From: Mycoemilia scoparia
Lineage: Eukaryota; Kickxellomycota; Kickxellomycetes; Kickxellales; Kickxellaceae
DNA length: 27,418 nt
Direction: 5' to 3'
NCBI GenBank assembly: GCA_027575805.1
Contig: JANBPU010000216.1
Location: 1-27,418, forward strand
The notes beneath the pieces were generated by a model, which was given only the letters and a program-made list of their open reading frames with translations, was not told the origin of the DNA and made no database searches. The translations under genes and the position numbers were made by a program. Positions 11,001 through 19,775 of the stretch are shown here, in pieces (position 1 is the stretch's first letter; the number at the start of each line of letters is the position of its first letter).

Positions 11001-11782
11001 TCGGCGTTTTCATCCTCTCCATCCCCACTGGCCGTCCTCGAGGCATGCTTGGCCTTCCATTCAGCCTTTGCTTTATCTAGCTTGCGCGCATCTTCGTCTA
11101 ATCTATCGGCTTCCCAGAATCCAGCTAAAACAGCATTAACCTGCTCAACCAGTCTTTGCATGTGTGTATATGCCTCTGATGCTGTCATCTTCCACTCCGT
11201 TATAAGTCGGTCGATCTTATTCAGAACCAACACCGGTCTGATCTTCTCAACCCAAGCCTGTCTCAATACCGCAATGGTTTGTGTACAAACCCCCTCAATT
11301 ACATCCACTAAAAGGAAAGCCCCGTCAGATAGTCTTGCGGCCGAAGCGACTTCTGAGGAAAAGTCCACATGCCCAGGCGAATCGATCAAGTTTATCAAAT
11401 ACTCGGTATTAGCAACTGGTACGACGCTTTCTGGCTTTGATTCATTTGATGAATTGGCATTTCCCTCCTGGTGTTCCGCACTATTTGATGTTGTTGTTGT
11501 TGTTGTTGTTGATGCTGTATTGGCCTTTCTTTCTCTGGTAACAGCAAAATAGAGACTCACTCCACTGCTCTCCATAGTGATGCCCCGTTCCTGCTCATCC
11601 TCTCTGGAATCCAGGTATTTGATTTTACCCGCCATTTTTGTCGAAATGATCCCATTTGTCGCTAACAGGCTATCCGTCAATGTGGTTTTTCCATGATCGA
11701 CGTGGGCTAATACGCATATATTTCGAATGCACTCTGTATTCTTTTGAATTTCCCTAAGTTTGGCTGGGGTAATGTGTGGCAT
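8051..11782 (-). CDS. EFL1: Elongation factor-like GTPase EFL1/Ria1 (60S ribosome maturation), complete
   Basis: An EF-2-like cytoplasmic GTPase that, with the Sdo1/SBDS protein, releases the anti-association factor Tif6/eIF6 from pre-60S subunits. It is a single open exon of 1243 aa, longer than the yeast and human proteins (about 1110-1120 aa). G motifs are AHVDHGKT at 26-33, RGIT at 66-69, DSPGH at 134-138 and NKID at 188-191. The end, RKRKGMFVERKLVEHAEKQR, is typical of EFL1 rather than translating EF-2, which would carry a diphthamide loop and a different C terminus. Extra length sits in low-complexity inserts: a Thr/Ser/Asn-rich piece at about 86-127 between G2 and G3, and a long acidic-then-basic piece in the second half. 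It is convergent with SMD2. A splice-acceptor-like site lies 27 nt upstream of the ATG. Confidence 0.96.
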   Translation of the reverse strand: MPHITPAKLREIQKNTECIRNICVLAHVDHGKTTLTDSLLATNGIISTKMAGKIKYLDSREDEQERGITMESSGVSLYFAVTRERKANTASTTTTTTTSNSAEHQEGNANSSNESKPESVVPVANTEYLINLIDSPGHVDFSSEVASAARLSDGAFLLVDVIEGVCTQTIAVLRQAWVEKIRPVLVLNKIDRLITEWKMTASEAYTHMQRLVEQVNAVLAGFWEADRLDEDARKLDKAKAEWKAKHASRTASGDGEDENAEEPTLEWYLEEKDDSHIYFSPELGNVLFSSAFDGWAFGLIDFARVYAPKLGISSPEKLCKVLWGDYFFDLKSKKKVLTRKQYTKLYGHGKSAAAVPLFVQLCLSNIWKVYEATIVNPNSEDIDKIISALGVKVLPRDRRSKDKRTLLTAIMQGWLPLAQACFLTAIEQMPSPITAQRQALPYILNPNDAKPKSEVSNLEKALYECNSGNKAANDAAEPVPVVAYISKMMAVERSQLPEFSTKSERLMYTAEEMRARGRESIREEMMRLRQSQSPSKHISLAGTPSEDGSISLDGLADKLESKLRLESSNGGADSGEGTPDPESDTSDNEELIGFGRIYSGTICVGQEIWAMQPKYDPEQPEQTKSHRKKVTVKALYMLMGRELVALDEVPAGNIFAIRGLESAVLKTATLSTDTSCKNFGSLRSSSAPIVRVALEPAHPRDMSRLEHGLRLLYQADPCVEVELHASGEHILVTAGELHLERCLKDLRERFAKCGIHASAPLVPFRETIMPEPAQQSQEAKNNTSSSTSAPDDEHIGGEHSQPISVASGPRGQVTVTTPNGMVTLTVKVEPLPHSVGNRLMKNHDTIRAIVNGDSEISRSKSGEVSGHETNEIVNQANPIHSEAISGNLSEDSDTDNDGEGKINPDGDGSRKSVNKSAMWLREKIRKGFKKNKRWNRRANSVVDQGIRSFGPHRTGPNLLIYDLPENTQSKNGPWYCPNIRGSSFTKSSEISGGPTISHPSFEKEDEDINANHDDGAEESHAFNNELTIQSLEEPIHTAFQLSTLSGPLCAEPLVGIAVTIKSIEINIPKDGEENEHNRKISLFGQVISTVKEAIRSGFLAWSPRLLLAMYACDIQASSEVLGKVYGVISRRRGRILSEELRDGTPYFMIKALLPVVESFGFADEIRKRTSGDASPLLIFSGFEMLNEDPFWVPTTEEELEDLGEKADRENVARRYMDAIRKRKGMFVERKLVEHAEKQRTLKK
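11490..11512. repeat. GTT/AAC trinucleotide repeat inside EFL1
   Basis: A run of GTT triplets on the plus strand that on the coding strand is ACA-type codons for seven Thr residues near position 92-98 of EFL1. It falls in a non-conserved insert, so length variation there should be tolerated. Confidence 0.75.
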
Positions 11783-12832
11783 GGTGTTCTTTTGAGCTTT
11801 TTGTGGTTCTGAAAGACCAAAGTGGTGTTGTTATGGATATTAGTACAGGTTGTGGTGGATATATATATCTGTGCTGATTGTATAGCCGCTTTTATAAAAG
11901 ATAAAGTACTTAATAATTATATAAAGCACTAAAGATTTTGATCCACAAAATTGATATTAGTAATTATTGGAGTAGCTGAAGTAGTAGCAATGGTAATAAT
12001 AGTAATAATAATATTAACGAAGATAATATAATAGTTTTTCTTTAAAAAGAACTGAGTGTCTTTTAATGCCTTTGGCTATTGCATCGTTGGCCTGACCGCA
12101 ATCCAAAATTGAAATTTGGTACAACTTTTTACTAATTAAAGTTGATTTGATGGACAAATCTAGCAGCACAGAGAAGAAACTGGTTCATGTTATATACGCA
12201 TTTTTCGCATCAGGACTCCTGTTTGATCATAGAAGATAAATTTGGACATTTATTTTTGAAATGTAGTTGAAGCTTTTTAGATGGATGTGAAAGTGTGCGT
12301 GCATAATAAATGAAAAAGATTAGTATAAAGAAAGATAGGTAAATAGAAGGGAGAGAGATAGAGGGAGATGGTTAGGTAGTAATATTATGAAAGAGATAGA
12401 GAATTATAAGAAGGAAACAGTGTGAGAGAGGTTTCAGTATAGTTACAATCACAAAAATCAGACGTGAAACAGTGTTTAAATTGGCATTGCAGCCTTTAAT
12501 GGCCAGTAGCAATGGTGAAATTTTTAGTAGTAGTTAGCGCACAGCTGCAACAGCGATTGCAATATTATGACTACTCCTGTGGCGTGTTCAGCAAGTTAAT
12601 CACATATTACCAATTGTGCCTTAGATAAACAGGCGGCTCATCATTAAATATATATATAGGTCGGGTTTATAACAAATACAGCGCGGAACGAGTCCCTGCC
12701 AACAGCAACAGCATCCCTTTTTATTAGATAGGCTAGGCTAGACACCACAAGAGTAGTAATCTCCACAGAAGGTCGAATCCGACGCATCCCACACAGCTAC
12801 ATCCAGCTGCCCGCACCCTCCGGATTGCACAT
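11783..12832. promoter_or_regulatory. Intergenic region: EFL1 promoter and leader, zinc-finger gene 3' end
   Basis: About 1.05 kb between two minus-strand genes. The EFL1-proximal part has a branch-like TACTAAT (minus strand, 11845-11839) followed by a pyrimidine stretch and CTTTCAG ending at 11809, the pattern of an intron 3' end in the EFL1 leader; I could not fix the donor. A purine-rich tract of about 120 bp (about 12310-12430, pyrimidine-rich on the coding strand) lies farther out. A poly(A) candidate for the zinc-finger gene is near 12720. There are several short TAA/TA runs. No protein or RNA gene is seen. Confidence 0.55.
12720..12725 (-). promoter_or_regulatory. Candidate poly(A) signal for the zinc-finger gene
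   Basis: AATAAA on the minus strand, 108 nt after the zinc-finger gene's stop codon. Confidence 0.45.
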
Positions 12833-15403
12833 TCATCGGTGGTCTGGCGTTGGTGGGTTGGATCCAGACAGCCGATAGGAACTCAAATCCAGGCTAGCCT
12901 CATTGAGCGTTGGTCTTCTTTGATTGAATGACGCCTGCATAGAAGTTGGGGAACGAATATCGTTAGGCGATGCCAGTGCCGCTGCTGCTGCTGCCGGCGT
13001 CCTGGCATTTCGGTCGCCGCCTTCCATCAAGAGAGACTTGAGAAGAGACTTTTCAATCTCGAGCTCCTTTACACGATTCTCCATTAGCTGTGCGCGGCTC
13101 TTGTAATGGCTAAGCTCAGAAAGCTGGGCTTCCATTCTAGACACGCGGTCACGGAGCGATCGATTTTCAGACTCAAGGCGTGCTAGCTGATCAAATGAAA
13201 TGGAGGTTTTTGGTGGTGGCGATATAGGGACCTCTTCGTCGGTGGGGTTGGTCAGGGCCATTACTGAATTGCGTCTTGAAGCGGGGTGCTCTGAAGCCTG
13301 CAAATAATGGTGCGCTGCAGAGGGCTTGCTTACTGCGAAGGTGTCTTTTATCGAATCCAAGTGATGGCCGCCGCTGAGGGAAGTGGTCAAAACCGGTGGC
13401 TTTCCGCTCTTTACGTGATCATCGCCATAGGTCATGGCTGTAGAGGACCGCGGCGTGTGTGGTGGCGGAGACATATCTGTAAGATGGGGAAGCGTTGGCT
13501 GATAGGAAGTTGGAGTGGTAGCGGTTGTGATTTCCTGCATCCTGTACCTCTCAAGATTAGACGGCGTTGCAAGAGAGTGGCGGCGATTTGGTGGCGGCAG
13601 GTACAAAGTTGCTATGCGCGGTGGTGTGCCAGGCTGTGATATGGTGTGCGAATTGCCATACGCAGTGCTTGGTGTTACAGTGGAGCCAGAAGAATATGTA
13701 GCCACTTGATCCATCAATGGCCCGCTAGGATTTTTGGAGGGGTGTATCAGAGATGCATTTGTCACTGGATGAGGGGAATGCAAGGGTGGTTGACCAACTG
13801 GGACAACAGCTGATCCAGAGAAATGTGGCTGCGACAATGTATGTGAATGCGTGTGATGCTGAGCACCAATTTGCCCATGGGGAGAGACCTGCGGCTGATG
13901 TGGCGGTTTCGCTGGCATACCCTTGTTGTATTCCTCCCCGCCATGTGGATGAGGAGGGTATGTGGTGTATCCTGATGACGTGCTGTTGCTAGCGTCTATT
14001 GCTGGATCTGGCCTGTCTCCAGTTCCAAAATGCTGTTGCATTCTCCTATTCATGACCTCATCGGCCGCCAAGCTAGGGCGATGGTGATTCCAATGGGACC
14101 ACTGTGTATGGCCCGGGTTTATAGGGTGGGTTGGATGGACTACCATGGAAGCGCGTCTCTGCTCGCCAATGCTGCCACCGCCATGCTGATGCAAACCCAG
14201 GCCGGAGGGATCAACTCCTGAACCCGGCCTACCGGCACCAAGCTTGGCCCTTTTAGCAACCTGGTTGCAGGCGTGGAAATTTTCTGCTCTCATGTGCCTG
14301 TGCAAGGCATCCAAACGAGCAAAGCTTCTTCCGCAATTCGTGCAGGTATGGGGCTTTTCTCCAGTGTGCAGCTTCATGTGGCGCTTGAGGTCATGCTGGC
14401 GCCGGAATGGCACTTTACAAACACTGCACAGGAATGGTCGCTCGGTTGAATGCGTAAGTGCATGAGATTTCAGATTATGTTGGCGCGAAAAAGTGAGGTC
14501 GCATTGGTCACAGGCGTAGGGCTTGTCTACATTCCTGCTGCCATTCGACTTTCCACCATCCTCCCCGCTATTCCCGTCGTCAGATGTCCCGCTGTTATGT
14601 GGGGAGGAGTACATCTCATTACTGTTGATTCTGCCTGAACCTGGCAACGGCGCGCTGGTAGTAGGGCTGGTGTTTTGGCTTGAGTGTGGTTTTGATGTGG
14701 TGGCAGTATTGTGAGGATCGTGCGAACCTCCTGCAGAACCGCCATCCCTATATCTTAGACCTTGTGGGAAGACCTCCTCGGGTGCCTCACGCTTTATACC
14801 GCGTGGGCTATTGTCGCTGGTGACTAACGACTCAATCTTGTTCATATGTGACTTTTGGAAATTAGTCGACTCCTTGGGCTGGTTGTGGTGGTATTGGTAT
14901 TGTAGCTTGTGCGGTGATGTTTTTGTCTGTATAGCGCTGCTGTGATCCGGCCTTCCCGATTCAACAGCATTTCCCGCGGTGTGTCTTTGCGAAAGACCAG
15001 AGTTGCTTGGAGGTGGCGGAGATACAGGCTGCTCGTTTATTAACGCACTCAGGCCCATATCTCGCATTTGGCTACTTGGCTTGTTTTGCAGCTTCTCTAA
15101 CGTTGTAGCCGCTGGGTGGATTTCGGCCGGCGAGGCTATAGGCGTTATAGGACCGTTGTTGCTAATGTCTTTATTGTTTGGCTGGTCGGAGGATTGGGAT
15201 GTGGTGGAAATTGCAATTCTCCCTAAAGTATAATTCGAAGGATTCTGGTAATTGCCTGAATACAGGGTATCTTTTTTGTGAATAGAGGAAGGTGAAATAG
15301 TAACCAAAGAAGCAGAAGCTGGCGTTGTGGGAAAGCAGCTACTAATGGACGAGGACTGTGGCTTTGGTGATGAGTTTGTGGCTTTGGCTACGGGCAGGGC
15401 CAT
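12833..15403 (-). CDS. C2H2 zinc-finger transcription factor, Crz1-like fingers with C-terminal coiled coil
   Basis: Probable nuclear DNA-binding regulator of 856 aa in one coding exon, starting at the ATG at 15403. A long Ser/Pro/His-rich N-terminal part is followed by three zinc fingers at about 296-380. Finger 1 has the helix QHNLKSHALTH, finger 2 QHDLKRHMKLH, and finger 3 (CTNC, then LDALHRH) ends in a Cys eight residues after its His. That C2HC third finger after an NLKSH finger and a DLKRH finger resembles fungal Crz1/Prz1 calcineurin-responsive factors. A basic KRAKLGAGR follows and may be a nuclear signal. Residues about 740-795 form a heptad-rich coiled coil, probably for dimerisation. 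I found no convincing PxIxIT calcineurin docking motif, so the Crz1 link rests on the fingers alone. Other disordered fungal C2H2 regulators remain possible. It appears to have a long spliced leader (15404-18478). Confidence 0.85.
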   Translation of the reverse strand: MALPVAKATNSSPKPQSSSISSCFPTTPASASLVTISPSSIHKKDTLYSGNYQNPSNYTLGRIAISTTSQSSDQPNNKDISNNGPITPIASPAEIHPAATTLEKLQNKPSSQMRDMGLSALINEQPVSPPPPSNSGLSQRHTAGNAVESGRPDHSSAIQTKTSPHKLQYQYHHNQPKESTNFQKSHMNKIESLVTSDNSPRGIKREAPEEVFPQGLRYRDGGSAGGSHDPHNTATTSKPHSSQNTSPTTSAPLPGSGRINSNEMYSSPHNSGTSDDGNSGEDGGKSNGSRNVDKPYACDQCDLTFSRQHNLKSHALTHSTERPFLCSVCKVPFRRQHDLKRHMKLHTGEKPHTCTNCGRSFARLDALHRHMRAENFHACNQVAKRAKLGAGRPGSGVDPSGLGLHQHGGGSIGEQRRASMVVHPTHPINPGHTQWSHWNHHRPSLAADEVMNRRMQQHFGTGDRPDPAIDASNSTSSGYTTYPPHPHGGEEYNKGMPAKPPHQPQVSPHGQIGAQHHTHSHTLSQPHFSGSAVVPVGQPPLHSPHPVTNASLIHPSKNPSGPLMDQVATYSSGSTVTPSTAYGNSHTISQPGTPPRIATLYLPPPNRRHSLATPSNLERYRMQEITTATTPTSYQPTLPHLTDMSPPPHTPRSSTAMTYGDDHVKSGKPPVLTTSLSGGHHLDSIKDTFAVSKPSAAHHYLQASEHPASRRNSVMALTNPTDEEVPISPPPKTSISFDQLARLESENRSLRDRVSRMEAQLSELSHYKSRAQLMENRVKELEIEKSLLKSLLMEGGDRNARTPAAAAAALASPNDIRSPTSMQASFNQRRPTLNEASLDLSSYRLSGSNPPTPDHR

Positions 15404-15603
15404 AAGCAACACAGAGCAAAAGGGATTGAAAGAGAGTAGGGAGCCAGAAAAAAGCCGGCAAGGGACGACGGCAGTATATTATATAGAGCGGGAGGAAAGT
15501 ATGTAGGTAGGTAGGTAGCCACAAATTGTAAAGCAGCGAAGGCAGTAATAGTAGCAGTTGTGTAGTGGCAAAGGTGATTGACAATGCGGCCGTTGTATTC
15601 AGG
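15404..15603 (-). other. Putative 5' leader of the zinc-finger gene, coding-exon part
   Basis: The 200 nt before the start codon contain no minus-strand ATG. The outer edge is set by an acceptor: on the minus strand a pyrimidine-rich CCCTCTTTTTCTATATAG ends at 15604. Exon status is inferred, not seen in transcripts. Confidence 0.55.
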
Positions 15604-15742
15604 CTATATAGAAAAAGAGGGCAGGGTTAATAAGGTGGCTGGTTGAAAGCCCACACACAAAAGCAGAGCTGACGAAGCGTGGCCAGCACGCGGGCAGTAT
15701 ATAGTCTTGCAAAGAATGGAGCAGAATACCAGGTATACTTAC
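15604..15742 (-). other. Putative 139-nt intron in the zinc-finger gene leader
   Basis: Donor CTCG|GTAAGTATAC begins at 15742 and acceptor TATATAG ends at 15604 on the minus strand. Both fit the donor and acceptor style of the coding introns in this window. Confidence 0.6.
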
Positions 15743-15903
15743 CGAGGTGGTTGGAAAAAGAACCCGAATCTAGAAGTATGTATATATGAGAGAGCTTAGC
15801 GTCACAGAACGACAGAAAGAAAGCAAAAGTAGTTTGCAGCTAGTCTGATGCGCAAGTTGAGATGTGGTAGACTGTATGAACCTGGTAACCAGCAGCCTCT
15901 ATC
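15743..15903 (-). other. Putative middle leader exon of the zinc-finger gene
   Basis: A 161-nt stretch bounded by a CATATAG acceptor upstream and a GTAAGT donor downstream, with no minus-strand ATG. A TAACTAAT branch-like site and a pyrimidine tract precede the acceptor. An alternative acceptor (GAAAACAG near 15990) would make the exon longer; that extension is also free of ATG. Confidence 0.45.
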
Positions 15904-17997
15904 CTATATGTTTGGTTGCAAAGAAAGGCAATGAAGTATGAATATTAGTTACCAGAAGGCAGGGATACAATGGATACAAGCTGGTGCTGTTTTCAGAGAA
16001 TGCACACAGACAAAGCATGTAAAGAAAAAATGCAGCAAGAAAGGACCCAGTGCATATATGTTGGTGGTGGTGGTAGTTGAAAGAACAGCAGCAGCAGCAG
16101 AAGCAGACATGAACAGAGCAAAGTGGCCAACAGATAAAAGTTAAGCCTATCCAAATTGGTGAGTATATCTGTGCAAGCCACGAGGATGGTAGAGATTCTG
16201 TTGGGTGGCTTAGAAGCGTTTTGCTCGCACCACACACTCTTAAAGCGGAGCGAGTAAGATCAAGGAAAATGAGGGGGTGGGGAGATTTGAGCGCATCGAT
16301 TTATTGGTTGGCTAACAATATTGCCATTGCAGCAGCCACCTTACCACCCCACTCTCTTTCGGGACAAGCAAGGCTTATCCACTGGGATCTAACTATAGCA
16401 ATTCCCCAGACCACTTCAGGAATGGCATCACAACGCGACGTGGTGTTGGTGTGCCCCGCCTCCAATGTTGACTTTTCCACCATATGGAAAGAGAGTGCAC
16501 CTGTTTTGGTTCCTGGAAAATACACCAAAGCGGCGACTATGGCATTGGCTGGCTGTTGGTATATGGAGGCTTGGAATTCTAAAGCTACGACGGTGGAGTA
16601 TCAAATCCTCGTTCTTTGTTGACCACACACACACACACAACAATTGCAGCCTCCATACGCACTATGGAGCATATGCCCAGCATTGTTAGGAAAATGCAGG
16701 CAGATCACCAAAAAGCTTTGGGCCATCAAGATAGGAAGCCAATCCCCCTTAGTGGAGGCAGATGGATGGGCTAGTTCGTCCATATCTGCGTGCGTGCTGT
16801 GAGGACCAAAAACATATGCGCTGATGTGCAGGTCAAGACGACACAAACCATGCTGGTGCAGATATTATTGCATGGATGGTTCTTTTGGAGCCACACCTAC
16901 TCTTCTGTGGTACCGTTCATTCATATCCTGCAAAACTCTCCTTTCATTCTTTGAATATGTTCGGATGGTCCTGCGATGTTTACAGAATGCTGTCTTGCAA
17001 ACATGCTGGGCTGCGACCGATTAAAGTTAAGCCTGCAGCAACTGTTGTGGTGCGTGTGCGTAGAGGGAAAGGCGTTTGCAGCAGACCCACAGTGACAGCC
17101 AGCGCGATACATTAAATCGAGCTGTTGGAACCAGCGCTTGTTTTGAATCAGATCTCCGCTTTAAACCAGCCTGGGTGATGAATTAGCCAAAACAAAAGGA
17201 CAAACATCACAACAATCGCCCATAGTCCCTCGCATTTGTCTATATGTAAGTACGTTGGCTTGACAACAGCTCCCCCGTACTCTCTGCAGCGCAAAGCTTG
17301 GTACAAATATCGTGGTCTATGATGGTTATTGAGCTCAGGTGACAGCGTGCCGTGGTCGGTAGCCTCAAAGTTTAGGGGGAGGACGCGGTGATGAATACTG
17401 CGATCACATGACTTATGACATTAGCCACAGGTGTCAATAGCATGTATAAGCATGAGCAGCTGAGACAATTGTAGCCTGGTATCGATGGCAGTAGTGGCGG
17501 CCATCATATAAAGGGAAGATAGCCATTGAAATAGCGGGAAGCAGAGCCACTAAGAAAAGCCCATGATACAACCTGAGCTACTGCCACCACCTCCCTCGTA
17601 TAAAGGGGCTTGTGGTGGGTATGTATAATATGCATACATTCACCACGAGTTTTTCTGGGAAGGACATAGAGCCATAGAAGTGACCGCTCGGTAAATGTAC
17701 AATACGAAAAGCCATGGCAGTAGTTACACCGCCATTGTGGTGAGATACCTGTGAACCTTGCTGTGTGGGTACTCCACGCTGAATCATAGATACTCTCTCA
17801 ATCCATGTTAACATGGTGGTGGTGGTGGTGGTGGTGATTCAAGCACTCTATATTAGCGCTTGTATATGTGGCTTCCGTCCACCTGCCATGATGCTGTGCT
17901 GCTTCTAACTTTTTGTTGCTGCTGTTGTCTTCGAGACCACGATAAAGTCTCGCTGTGCATATGTAAAGCAGCAAAATAAGAATGAATGATACTTACC
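15904..17997 (-). other. Putative 2.1-kb leader intron of the zinc-finger gene
   Basis: Donor TTTGTG|GTAAGTATCA begins at 17997 and acceptor CATATAG ends at 15904 on the minus strand. Unlike the proposed exons, it has about 43 minus-strand ATG triplets in 2.1 kb. It is long for this locus, where coding introns are 90-258 nt. Several short open frames on either strand, such as one at 16221-16622, resemble nothing I know. Confidence 0.4.
17814..17836. repeat. TGG trinucleotide microsatellite
   Basis: Uninterrupted TGG repeats of about 23 bases in non-coding DNA, inside the proposed long leader intron. Confidence 0.9.
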
Positions 17998-18478
17998 ACA
18001 AAGTTCGGGTAGGACAAGAGACAGAAAAGTTGCGAGCTAAGTATCCGAGACTAGTGTAGTGGCACGGGGTAAGTCCACAGATATTAAAAAGCAGTAAAGG
18101 AGAGATTATTCAGGCTAAGCGGGTGTGGGCAAAGCAAGTGATACAGGGTAGGAGAGTAGTGGTGAGGACTGGCTGGTGGTTGTCCGAATGGGTCGATTAG
18201 CACGGGCGATCCCCAAGGTGACAGCAAGATGGGCTGTGATGAGTTTGTATAGGGTCGAGACAAAGCAAGGTGAGGACGAGTCCTCTGGAAGAGAGGATTG
18301 TGACAAAGGCTTAGAAAGGCGGTGCTCGCTAGACAGGTTATTGGAGTTGGTTAGTCCGCAGCTGGTAATAGCCAGAAACTTATTATAGGGCAGAGAAAGA
18401 TCGGGACTTGAACAAAATATGAGTAGGCAATGCGATTGAAAAGAAAATGCTATGGAAAGGCGTGATGGAATAAAGTGG
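17998..18478 (-). other. Putative first leader exon of the zinc-finger gene
   Basis: On the minus strand no ATG occurs from 18538 down to 17962, about 577 nt, although ATG is frequent on either side. The stretch ends in a strong GTAAGT donor at 17997. A TATA-like ATATAAA at 18512-18506 would place the start site about 30 bp downstream, near 18478; that end is approximate. Confidence 0.45.
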
Positions 18479-18505
18479 GCAGACGAACGTCCGGGTGTCC
18501 AAGTG

Positions 18506-18512
18506 TTTATAT
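18506..18512 (-). promoter_or_regulatory. Candidate TATA box for the zinc-finger gene
   Basis: Minus-strand GCATATAAACAC, placed just upstream of the start of the ATG-free leader block and about 3.1 kb from the start codon. TATA-like words are common in AT-rich DNA; the position relative to the ATG-free block is what favours it. Confidence 0.35.
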
Positions 18513-19641
18513 GCAATAGGAGGCGACAGGAAGAGGAGCATGGTGGCGGCTCTCAAAAATTATAGAGTGAAAGAGATGCATAGCCAGGGTGTGTGCCTCA
18601 ACAAGGCAATAGACCGATAATGCAGTATAGCAGCATGCATATGGGCCTATGCTGGCATTCTCCCGCGCACTGACACAGCGGCGCCAGCAGTGCTGTAGCA
18701 TAGACAGGCAGGCAGAGAGTCGTAGTACGCCGCCCCCACAGCCTCAGTCTCTATGGGGGCGGCGGATCTGGGTAAGGCTAGTAAAAGGCACCTGCAAGAA
18801 CCCATAGGGCTGGGTTTCATTTGAGTGTGTTTAATCGCCACTACCTACACCCCCTCTCTGCAAATCCACATAACCCCCACCACCACTTCTCTCTAGTCTG
18901 CACGCCAGTTGTCGCTGGTTTTATTATGTTATCCTAGTCTGGTTCGTTGCTTATTTTCTCAGATTTGCCCAGTGGCCACAATGATCGCACCACGTCGACT
19001 GTGTGACTTGTGCCATATCGGGCTGAAAACTGCTGTGCTCTGTGTGCTACAAAAGGACAAATACGCACACTGGGGTGGTTTGGAGATGGCAAGTGTTGAT
19101 CAATGGAATCCCTTTACTTTGAGACAAGCATGGAACTTTGCTATATCCAACAAACTCAACCACTGATGGCAAAAAGCAGCAGACACATGAACTCCAAGCA
19201 AAATAAGTGCTAGTTGGCCATATAGCACTGCACTCTATTCCTATTCCATGGGATCTGTTTATGTTCAAAGCGGGGAGTGGGGCTTTCTCACTTGTGCTTA
19301 TTGGGAAAATTCAGTGTGAGGCTGATGTGAGAGCAGGTAGAGAGAAACAGCATGAAATAAAAACAACAAAGGCCCTTTAAAAGGGCTGATTCACCACACT
19401 CCCCAAACTCCGTATATGCCCTTGTACCCAATGTTTTCTAATGCTCTCCACATCTTCGTTTTCGTATTTCTTCTTGTTCAAATTCCCAAATAGGATGGAA
19501 GTAGGCCAACGCACTATGGGTGCATTTTCAATACAATCCCATCCAGTGCCATTGCGGGTATTAAAAATGGCAGCGATATTTATACACAAAAATACTAAGC
19601 CATCGCCAACATCCTGCTTTATTGCTGGCACTAATAATATA

Positions 19642-19775
19642 GGCGACCATTTTTGAAGGGCCAAAGCAGACTATAAATGCCAATGCTTTGGTCAACGATA
19701 ATATAGGCTGGCCAATATGCATGCAGAAACTGGCCTACCAGTAAAAATTAGTAGCCCTTCAAAAATAATGATCCG
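19642..19775 (+). mobile_element. MITE-like inverted-repeat element, copy 1
   Basis: A 134-bp non-coding element flanked by TA on both sides. Both ends carry ATTTTTGAAGGGC as an inverted repeat. The interior shares ATATAGGCTGGCCAATATGC and then CTGGCCTAC with copy 2 in the same order and orientation, but has about 18 extra bases in the middle. TA flanks, short inverted ends and lack of coding sequence suggest a non-autonomous Tc1/mariner-type element. The superfamily is inferred. Confidence 0.75.

Noticed and set aside
12766..12790. GGTCGAATCC resembling a tRNA B box
   Set aside because: It lacks one T of the consensus, and no A box or cloverleaf could be built upstream.
16221..16622. 133-codon plus-strand open frame in the long gap
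   Set aside because: No family resemblance, ordinary composition, and it lies inside the proposed antisense leader intron; open frames this long are expected by chance.
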